From Rubrobacter sp. (GTDB taxonomy: Bacteria > Actinomycetota > Rubrobacteria > Rubrobacterales > Rubrobacteraceae): DNA of 6,125 bases. The position numbers and the translations under genes were made by a program. Where the stretch lies: positions 1 through 6,125 of the forward strand of contig JACDAR010000087.1 in the NCBI GenBank assembly GCA_013695335.1, written 5' to 3'. Below, in pieces: positions 1-5,088 of the stretch (positions are counted from its first letter, which is position 1; every line of letters starts with the position of its first letter). Below the pieces are notes generated by a model. That model was not told where the DNA came from, searched no databases, and worked only from the letters and a program-made list of their open reading frames with translations.

Positions 1-26
1 CTGCCTTTGGGGAAAGGGAGGAATAC

Positions 27-1631
27 GTGTCCAACATCGGGGATTACGCGCGGACGTACGCAGACTTCGAGTGGGAGACGCCGGATCGGTTCAACTTCGG
101 TCGGGACGTTGTCGACAAATGGGCCGATGAGGACCGTCCGGCCATGATCTGGCTCGGTACAAACGGCGAAGAGAAGCGCCTCACCTTCCGGGACTTCTCC
201 ACCCTCTCGAACCGCTTCGCTGGCGCGATGCGCGAACTGGGCGTGCGGCGCGGCGACAGGGTGATGGTACTGCTCGGTAAGATTCCAGAGTGGCACGTCA
301 TCCTCACCGGCCTCCTCAAGCTCGGCGCCATAGCCATCCCCTGCGCCCCGCAACTGCGGTCGGGCGACCTCCGGTTCCGAGCGGAGCACTCCGGGGCGGT
401 AGCCATAATCTCCGGCCCGGAATGCATCGAAGAGGTCGGGAAGATGCGCCCAGATGCGCCTGGCCTCAAATATTTCGTTTCCCTGGGTGGCGAATACGAG
501 GGCTGGGAGTCATTCGAGCAAATAGTGGACTCTGCCTCCAACGAGTTCGAGGCCGAGGACACAACGGCGGACGAAAGCGCGTTCATCCTGTACACGTCGG
601 GGACTACGAAGCATCCGAAGGGCGCGCTGCACACCCACGGCTACACGCACGCCAAGCGGATGGAGGCGCGGTACTGGTTGGACTTGCAGGAGGGCGACCG
701 TCTGTGGTGTACGTCGGGGACGGGATGGGCCAAGAGCATCTGGAACGTGTTCCTCGGGCCGTGGAGCATGGGAACCGAGATCTTCTTCCACGAAGGCGGC
801 TTCGACCCAGCCGAACGGTTGGACCTCATAGCCCGTCACGATATCACGGTGCTATGCCAGGCCCCGACGGAGTATCGTCTGCTCGCCAAGACACCCGAGT
901 TGGAACGGGCAGACCTATCGAAGCTCCGTCACGCTGTGTCGGCAGGCGAGCCATTGAACCCGCCGGTGATCGAACGCTGGAAAGAGCTGCACGGCATCAC
1001 CATCTACGACGGCTACGGCCAGACCGAGAACACCCTGCTCGTAGCCAACTATCCTGGTTTGGAGGTGCGGCCAGGCTCGATGGGCAAGCCATCCCCAGGC
1101 TGCGACGTGAAGGTGATCGACATGGAGGGCAACGAGTGCCAGCCGGACGAACCGGGGGACATCGCACTCGATGGGCGCATCCCATGCCTTATGAAAGAGT
1201 ACTGGGAGCAACCAGACGAGACCGAGGCCGTGTACAGGGATGGTAAATATCTCACCGGCGACAGGGCGTACCGGGACGAGGACGGTTATCTGTGGTTCGT
1301 GGGCCGGTCGGACGATGTGATCACCTCCGCCGGCTACCGCATCGGGCCGTTCGAGGTCGAGAGCGTGCTGATAGAGCATCCGGCCATTATCGAGAGCGCC
1401 GTCGTTCCCGCCCCGGATGAAGATCGCGGCAGCGTGGTCAAGGCATACGTCGTGCTCGGAGCAGACCATGAGCCTTCCGATGAACTGGCGAAAGAGATAC
1501 AGGACTTCTGCAAGGGCCAGACCGCCCCGTACAAGTATCCGAGAGAGATCGAGTTCATCGAAGAGCTACCCAAAACCACGAGCGGCAAGATCCGTCGGGT
1601 CGAGTTGCGGCAGCGAGAGACCGTCAGTTGA
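27..1631 (+). CDS. AMP-forming acyl-CoA synthetase (medium-chain/acetyl-CoA synthetase type)
   Basis: The 534-residue product belongs to the adenylate-forming (ANL) family. It would activate a carboxylic acid to an acyl-adenylate and then to the CoA thioester in the cytoplasm. Visible motifs are the phosphate-binding loop YTSGTTKHPKG (189-199), the A5 motif YDGYGQTEN (327-335), the YLTGD stretch (408-412), the hinge/A8 region GRSDDVITSAGYRIGP (426-441) and the C-terminal adenylation lysine K521 in PKTTSGKIRR. Length is normal for the medium-chain acyl-CoA synthetase group. The GTG start is chosen because GGGAGG (16-21) lies 5 bases upstream; bases 1-26 hold nothing else recognisable. The loop has K195 where most relatives have glycine. 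The stop overlaps the start of the next gene, so the two are probably co-translated. The family is secure. The substrate (short or medium fatty acid, or aromatic acid) cannot be read from sequence. Confidence 0.93.
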   Translation: MSNIGDYARTYADFEWETPDRFNFGRDVVDKWADEDRPAMIWLGTNGEEKRLTFRDFSTLSNRFAGAMRELGVRRGDRVMVLLGKIPEWHVILTGLLKLGAIAIPCAPQLRSGDLRFRAEHSGAVAIISGPECIEEVGKMRPDAPGLKYFVSLGGEYEGWESFEQIVDSASNEFEAEDTTADESAFILYTSGTTKHPKGALHTHGYTHAKRMEARYWLDLQEGDRLWCTSGTGWAKSIWNVFLGPWSMGTEIFFHEGGFDPAERLDLIARHDITVLCQAPTEYRLLAKTPELERADLSKLRHAVSAGEPLNPPVIERWKELHGITIYDGYGQTENTLLVANYPGLEVRPGSMGKPSPGCDVKVIDMEGNECQPDEPGDIALDGRIPCLMKEYWEQPDETEAVYRDGKYLTGDRAYRDEDGYLWFVGRSDDVITSAGYRIGPFEVESVLIEHPAIIESAVVPAPDEDRGSVVKAYVVLGADHEPSDELAKEIQDFCKGQTAPYKYPREIEFIEELPKTTSGKIRRVELRQRETVS

Positions 1632-1984
1632 GCAACCCTGACCTTTCCACCCTCTTGGAAGAAGAATACTGTTACCTGACGACCACGGGCAGGGTGTCGG
1701 GGAATCTGCACGAGATCGAGATCTGGTTCTCCGTGCAGAACAGAATCCTGTACATGCTCTCGGGCGGTGGAGATCGTTCCGACTGGGTGAAGAACCTCCG
1801 CCAAAACCCGGACGTGACAATCCGGATCGCGGATCAGAGCTTCGAGGGAAGCGCCCGCGTCGTCGAAAATACGGAAGAGGACGAGCTTGCGCGGCGGCTT
1901 CTTGTGGAGAAGTACGAACGGAGACCGGGCAGCCTCTCGAACTGGAGGAAAAGGGCGCTGCCGGTCGCGGTGGATCTGACGTAG
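1628..1984 (+). CDS. Nitroreductase/deazaflavin-dependent oxidoreductase family protein (DUF385/PPOX-like split barrel)
   Basis: This small 118-residue soluble protein has the hallmarks of the F420H2-dependent reductase / deazaflavin-dependent nitroreductase family. It has an early LTTTGRVSG strand-turn (17-25), HEIEIWF (28-34), then ILYMLSGGGDRSDWVKNL (40-57) with the typical aromatic-rich DW.KNL helix, and a following NPDVTIRI strand (60-67). Relatives bind F420 or flavin and reduce quinones or other small acceptors. The cofactor is inferred from the family, as no unique binding residue can be proved. The start is TTG, overlapping the TGA stop of the acyl-CoA synthetase gene (TTGA); no ATG or GTG lies near the conserved N-terminus. 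Only a weak purine-rich stretch (GAGAGA) precedes it, which fits translational coupling. A pyridoxamine-phosphate-oxidase-like label would also be acceptable. Confidence 0.82.
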   Translation: MSNPDLSTLLEEEYCYLTTTGRVSGNLHEIEIWFSVQNRILYMLSGGGDRSDWVKNLRQNPDVTIRIADQSFEGSARVVENTEEDELARRLLVEKYERRPGSLSNWRKRALPVAVDLT

Positions 1985-2016
1985 ACTCGCGCACAATGCG
2001 GGTTGGCTCCTCTGGC

Positions 2017-2022
2017 TAGACT
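2017..2022 (+). promoter_or_regulatory. Possible -10 element for the DUF2256 gene (leaderless?)
   Basis: TAGACT fits the TAnnnT pattern and ends 6 bases before the ATG at 2029, so transcription could begin at or next to the start codon. A GAGG sits only 2 bases before the ATG, too close for a normal ribosome-binding site, which also favours a leaderless start. No convincing -35 box is seen. This is weak evidence from a short motif. Confidence 0.3.
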
Positions 2023-2028
2023 GAGGTT

Positions 2029-2190
2029 ATGGGCAGCCGGATGAAGCGGGATCTGCCGGAGAAGGTTTGTCCGGTCTGCGGGCGGCCTTTCCGGTGGCGC
2101 AAGAAGTGGGAGCGGGATTGGGATTCCGTAGTTTATTGCAGCGACCGCTGCCGCTCACGGGCAAAGCGGGAGAGACGATCAGGCGTCTGA
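2029..2190 (+). CDS. DUF2256 small zinc-ribbon-like protein
   Basis: A short gene of 53 codons plus stop, using ATG at 2029; an in-frame ATG at 2041 is an alternative that would remove four residues. The product is very basic. It carries CPVCGRPF (residues 19-26), a WRKKWERDWD stretch rich in tryptophan, and YCSDRC, giving a CxxC...CxxxC set that could bind one zinc ion. The core KVCPVCGRPFxWRKKWxRDWDxVxYCSxRCR is the signature I recall for DUF2256, whose members are usually 40-60 residues long. Function is unknown; nucleic-acid binding is only a guess from charge and the metal site. It follows the reductase gene by 44 bases and ends exactly where the inverted repeat at 2190-2224 starts. Confidence 0.85.
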   Translation: MGSRMKRDLPEKVCPVCGRPFRWRKKWERDWDSVVYCSDRCRSRAKRERRSGV

Positions 2191-2224
2191 GTTGGTAGGA
2201 TTTATGGGCAGTCGCCTACCAACT
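2190..2224. repeat. Perfect 10-bp inverted repeat upstream of the cupredoxin gene
   Basis: AGTTGGTAGG (2190-2199) and CCTACCAACT (2215-2224) are exact reverse complements separated by 15 bases. The left arm begins on the last base of the DUF2256 stop codon and contains most of the extended -10 TGGTAGGAT. The right arm abuts the AGGAG ribosome-binding site (2225-2229). As DNA it could be an operator for a dimeric regulator. As RNA it forms only in readthrough transcripts, where it could act as a weak terminator or sit beside the Shine-Dalgarno. No T-run follows, so a classical terminator is less likely. Confidence 0.7.
2193..2201 (+). promoter_or_regulatory. Extended -10 promoter for the cupredoxin-membrane protein unit
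   Basis: TGGTAGGAT matches the extended -10 pattern TGnTAnnnT, with four of six hexamer bases matching TATAAT. A start site around 2207-2209 would give a leader of roughly 25 bases containing AGGAG (2225-2229), 3 bases before the ATG. No -35 box is apparent at 16-18 bases upstream, which is tolerated by extended -10 promoters. The element lies inside the left arm of the inverted repeat, so a protein bound there would block polymerase. Confidence 0.45.
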
Positions 2225-2232
2225 AGGAGCTT

Positions 2233-2592
2233 ATGGCAGTCAGGATCTCAGTTCTGGCCCTGATCTCCGTCCTCATCCTGGGCGGGCTGTTCGTGATCCT
2301 GCGTCCCGACCCGAACGAAACATCTCCAGGAAAACGCTCGCTCGGCGTGGAGATCGAGGACGGCAACATGACTCCGGAGCAGATCTCCGTCCACGAGGGT
2401 GACAAGGTCACGCTGAACGTGACGACGGATAGACCGCTGGAAATGCACGTCCACGGCTACGACCTGGAAGAAGAGATCGAACCTGACGAGCCGACAAAGA
2501 TTTCGTTCGAGGCGGATCTCACCGGGCGTTTCCCCGTCGAAAACCACGACACGGAGGCTGAACTAGGCGCCCTCGTCGTGGAGCCACGATAG
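2233..2592 (+). CDS. Membrane-anchored cupredoxin-like protein
   Basis: The 119-residue product starts with a hydrophobic segment (about 5-23) lacking a clear signal-peptidase site, so it is probably an N-terminally anchored extracytoplasmic protein. The rest has cupredoxin features: a TPEQISVHEGDKVTLNV strand pair (47-63), the MHVHGYD block (71-77), and a C-terminal RFPVENHDTEAELGALVV stretch (99-116) like the last strands of Cupredoxin_1/EfeO-type domains. It contains no cysteine, so a classical type 1 (blue) copper centre is impossible. Possible ligands are H54, M71, H72, H74 and H105. AGGAG precedes the ATG, and the next gene starts 4 bases after the stop, so the pair forms one transcription unit. 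A role in copper binding or delivery to its membrane partner is inferred; loss of metal binding is the alternative. Confidence 0.8.
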   Translation: MAVRISVLALISVLILGGLFVILRPDPNETSPGKRSLGVEIEDGNMTPEQISVHEGDKVTLNVTTDRPLEMHVHGYDLEEEIEPDEPTKISFEADLTGRFPVENHDTEAELGALVVEPR

Positions 2593-2596
2593 AAAC

Positions 2597-4147
2597 ATGG
2601 CCTGGCGCATACGCCGCACCGTAGTAGCTTCGACGGCCATAATATCCTTCTCCCTGATACTTGCTCGTCCGGCCTTTGCCCACGGTTTCGGGCAACGATA
2701 CGATCTACCCGTACCGCTATGGCTGTATCTCTACGGCGCGGCCAGCGCCGTGCTCCTATCTTTCGTCGTGTTCGGCTTCTTCATCGGGGAGAGGGACGTT
2801 TCTGGCGGCTACCCCCGGTCGAACCTGCTGAGGTTCGGCTTCATACGGGCGACGCTGGCTAATCAGGCGTTCGTTTTCGGGCTGCGTGTCATATCGGTGG
2901 CGCTGTTTGCGCTCATCATACTAACGGGACTGTTCGGGAACCAGACGCCCGCGCTCAACTTCGCGCCGACTATGGTGTGGGTGATCTGGTGGGTCGGCAT
3001 GAGCCTCGTCATCGCGCTTATCGGGAACGTGTGGGCGCTCGCAAATCCCTTCGAGATCGTCTTCGATTGGGCCGACAGGCTCGTCCAGCGGCTCGGGGTA
3101 GAAGAAGGATTGGAGCCGGACATCGCGTATCCGGTACGGTGGGACGTTTGGCCCGCGCTGGCGCTGTTCTTCGCGTTCGCGTGGGTCGAGTTGATCTTCT
3201 GGGGATCTGCGACGCCACGCAACATAGCCTTCCTCGCGCTGCTGTACTCCAGCGTCACCTGGGCCGGGATGTCTTTCTTCGGCAAGGAGACCTGGCTGCG
3301 CCGGGGCGAAGCATTCTCCGTTTTCTTCGGCATCCTGGCGCGCTTCGCCCCAACCGAGGTTCGCGTGACCAGCGGAGTAGCCTGCGGTGAGTGCGGCATC
3401 TGCATGGTCGAAAGCGAGGATGAATGCGTGAACTGCTACTGGTGCTTCGGACATGCCTCGCCGGAGCACCGGGAGGTGAACCTGCGGCCACCGGCGGTGG
3501 GACTTCTACATTCTGAAGGGATTTCGGTAGCCGGGGTGGCGTTCGTCGTCTTCATGCTTGCGAGCGTCACGTATGACGGGTTGCTGGCTACGCCTTTCTG
3601 GGTCAGCCTGATCTTCTCCCTCCAGTCCATCGCTGGCTCGTACGGGGCTCTGAGCAGCCTTTTCTACGGAACACTCGGCCTCGCCGCCGTGCCGCTCGTG
3701 TTCTTCACGCTGTACGCTGGTTTCGTGAAGCTGTGCCAACTTCTGGGCGGGGGAGCTGGCTTCTGGCGGCTCGCCGGGGCTTTCGCCTTTTCGCTGGTTC
3801 CCATCGCGCTCGCCTACCAGGCGGCACACTACTTCACGCTGCTGCTCACCGATGGACAGAACATCATCTATCTCGTCTCCGACCCGTTCGGATGGGGCTG
3901 GAACCTCTTCGGAACGAGTGGCTACGAACCGAACCCGAGCATCGTGGGGGCCGCGTTCGTGTGGTATTCGCAGGTAGCCTTGATAGTGGCGGGACATGTG
4001 ATCGCCGTATTCCTCGCCCACACCGTCGCGCTGCGCGAAGCATCCAGCCCCAAACTCGTCATCCGAAGCCAGATCCCGATGGTCGTCCTCATGGTCCTCT
4101 ATACGGTCACGAGCCTCTGGATACTCTCCCAACCCGTCGTCGAGTAG
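2597..4147 (+). CDS. Polytopic membrane protein, FedA/'fenitrothion hydrolase'-like family, with Cys-rich loop
   Basis: A 516-residue integral membrane protein. Residues 1-28 look like a signal peptide with an arginine-rich start and an AFA cleavage site, leaving H29-G30-F31 as the mature N-terminus. Hydrophobic spans lie near 41-63, 93-115, 124-149, 184-203, 207-226, 308-330, 334-352, 361-388, 392-420, 448-475 and 490-512, about 10-11 helices. Between the sixth and seventh lies a polar loop with two clusters, C263-x2-C266-x2-C269 and C277-x2-C280-x2-C283, followed by H286 and H291. The HGFGQRYDLPVPLWLYLYG opening and the SDPFGWGWNLFGT block match, from memory, actinobacterial proteins often labelled fenitrothion hydrolase. 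That label comes from one pesticide-degrading homologue and probably does not describe the native role. It directly follows the cupredoxin gene with no clear Shine-Dalgarno, suggesting coupling. Metal transport or handling is my inference; the substrate is unknown. Confidence 0.78.
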   Translation: MAWRIRRTVVASTAIISFSLILARPAFAHGFGQRYDLPVPLWLYLYGAASAVLLSFVVFGFFIGERDVSGGYPRSNLLRFGFIRATLANQAFVFGLRVISVALFALIILTGLFGNQTPALNFAPTMVWVIWWVGMSLVIALIGNVWALANPFEIVFDWADRLVQRLGVEEGLEPDIAYPVRWDVWPALALFFAFAWVELIFWGSATPRNIAFLALLYSSVTWAGMSFFGKETWLRRGEAFSVFFGILARFAPTEVRVTSGVACGECGICMVESEDECVNCYWCFGHASPEHREVNLRPPAVGLLHSEGISVAGVAFVVFMLASVTYDGLLATPFWVSLIFSLQSIAGSYGALSSLFYGTLGLAAVPLVFFTLYAGFVKLCQLLGGGAGFWRLAGAFAFSLVPIALAYQAAHYFTLLLTDGQNIIYLVSDPFGWGWNLFGTSGYEPNPSIVGAAFVWYSQVALIVAGHVIAVFLAHTVALREASSPKLVIRSQIPMVVLMVLYTVTSLWILSQPVVE

Positions 4148-4155
4148 TCCGGCAC

Positions 4156-4184
4156 TTGCCACGAGACGAGCATTCTAAGATACT
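4156..4184 (+). promoter_or_regulatory. Predicted promoter of the SGNH hydrolase gene
   Basis: TTGCCA (4156-4161) matches five of six bases of TTGACA and is followed 17 bases later by GATACT (4179-4184); the overlapping TAAGAT (4176-4181) is a second possible -10. Transcription would start near 4189-4191, giving a leader of about 45 bases before the GTG at 4237. It begins just after the stop of the membrane-protein gene, so the hydrolase appears to be separately transcribed. Confidence 0.5.
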
Positions 4185-4194
4185 TCCCTGTTGA

Positions 4195-4210
4195 CTCCGG
4201 CTCGCCGGAG
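4195..4210 (+). other. Short GC hairpin in the SGNH hydrolase leader
   Basis: CTCCGG (4195-4200) and CCGGAG (4205-4210) can pair as a 6-bp stem with a CUCG tetraloop. There is no T-run, so it is not a convincing terminator. It lies in the predicted 5' leader, about 15 bases upstream of the GGGGAAAGGA ribosome-binding region, and might stabilise the mRNA. Function is not known. Confidence 0.35.
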
Positions 4211-4236
4211 ATGGCGCTGAAAGCGGGGAAAGGACT

Positions 4237-5021
4237 GTGGATTTGCGGCGTCTGCTGAAGGTAATGCTCGTCATGATCGTGATGATCGTGGGGTTACAGG
4301 GAACCGCGCTGGCCGCCACCTGGGATTACACGGCGCTGGGGGATTCCCTCGGCACGGGCTTCGGCGCGCTCAAGGGATACGTTCCGCGTTACGAGACGCA
4401 CATCGAGGCCGACACCCGCAACACGGTGAACCTCAACAACCTGAGCCGTAACGGCTGGACGAGCAGCGATCTCCTCTACGCCCTCCGCAACGACGCTGGC
4501 TTCCGCCGGGCCGTCCGGCGCGCTGAAGTAGTTACCTACGACGTCGGCGGCAACGACCTGCGCGACGCCCGCGAGCGGTACAAACAGGGTACTTGCGGCG
4601 GTGCGGACAACCAGGACTGCCTCAGGGCCACGGAAAGCAAGTTCGAGTCCAACTGGACAGCCATCACGGCCGAGATCCTGGGCCTCCGCTCCCCCGCAAC
4701 ACCATAATCCGCACCATGGACATCTACAATCCCTACGTCAACAGGGACATGGCCGCCGATAGCTGGGCCAACGACGGGGGACTCAACGATTTCCAGGCGT
4801 TCAAGCCGTACGTGGATGAGGCCAACAGCCACATCGCCGCGACGTCCGTGGCCAACGGCATAAGGTACGCCCCGGTTTACCAGGCATTCAACGGCCCAAG
4901 CGGCATCGAAGACCCCTCCAGCAAAGGCTACATCTTCATAGACGGGCTTCATCCCAACGACAGGGGCCATACGGTTATAGCCGGGCTGTTCAAGGACCTG
5001 GGATACGCGCCGCTCCGATAA
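4237..5021 (+). pseudogene. Secreted SGNH/GDSL hydrolase, split by a -1 frameshift
   Basis: Two reading frames together encode one esterase/lipase-like SGNH hydrolase of about 261 residues. The first (4237-4707) has a signal peptide ending in TALA-A (about residue 26), the nucleophile block LGDSLGTG (S37), the block II glycine in SRNGW (G73) and the oxyanion-hole block GGND (104-107). It then runs out of frame to a stop after PATP. The remainder continues in the frame ending at 5021, from RNTIIRTMDIYNPYV onward, and holds the catalytic pair in DGLHPNDRGH (Asp codon 4941, His codon 4950). Restoring one C in the C5 run at 4691-4695 joins them as LRSPRNT without loss. GTG at 4237 is used (GGGGA 7 bases upstream); TTG at 4243 is an alternative. 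As read, neither half has a complete Ser-Asp-His triad. It is either a sequencing error or a real, perhaps recent, inactivation. Confidence 0.85.
4691..4695 (+). other. Frameshift site: run of five C
   Basis: The conserved protein changes frame here. With six C the codons read TCC CCC CGC AAC ACC and continue through the rest of the hydrolase; with five, translation stops at 4705-4707. A homopolymer is a typical spot both for sequencing deletion errors and for slipped-strand mutation. An ATG at 4716 in the downstream frame could permit internal restart, but no clear ribosome-binding site precedes it. Confidence 0.75.
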
Positions 5022-5035
5022 CCTGAATCGCAGAT

Positions 5036-5081
5036 CCCCGGTGGAACATCCTCGCTGAAAGGCGCGAAGCATCCACCGGGG
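5036..5081. terminator. Candidate bidirectional terminator hairpin between convergent genes
   Basis: CCCCGGTGGA (5036-5045) and TCCACCGGGG (5072-5081) form a perfect 10-bp GC-rich stem. The 26-base loop can fold a further 4-bp helix (TCGC 5052-5055 with GCGA 5064-5067). It occupies the gap between the hydrolase stop at 5021 and the meaB stop at 5089, the usual place for a shared terminator. Neither side has a U-tract, so it may be a U-less terminator or an RNA 3'-end stabiliser. Confidence 0.6.
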
Positions 5082-5088
5082 TCCGACT

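Noticed and set aside
290..1246. Long + strand open frame (318 residues) inside the acyl-CoA synthetase gene
   Set aside because: It is an arginine/proline-rich shadow of the synthetase in another frame with no recognisable domain; the main frame has all family motifs.
1334..1996. Antisense open frame of 220 residues across the synthetase/reductase junction
   Set aside because: High-GC shadow of two well-supported genes on the other strand; no family resemblance and no ribosome-binding site.
1990..2000. CGCA-CAA-TGCG as a terminator after the reductase gene
   Set aside because: The stem is only 4 bp with no T-run, too weak to call.
2204..2263. 19-codon upstream ORF overlapping the cupredoxin start
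   Set aside because: Its ATG lies only 2 bases after the predicted -10, so it is probably not transcribed, and it has no ribosome-binding site.
3506..4162. Antisense open frame of 218 residues in the membrane protein gene
   Set aside because: Composition is typical of a complementary-strand shadow of hydrophobic codons; no domain seen.
4191..4196. TTGACT as a -35 box for the hydrolase gene
   Set aside because: No -10-like sequence occurs at 16-18 bases downstream; the pair TTGCCA/GATACT just upstream fits better.
4273..4290. Two tandem copies of ATGATCGTG
   Set aside because: They encode repeated Met-Ile-Val in the hydrophobic core of the hydrolase signal peptide; two copies are likely chance.
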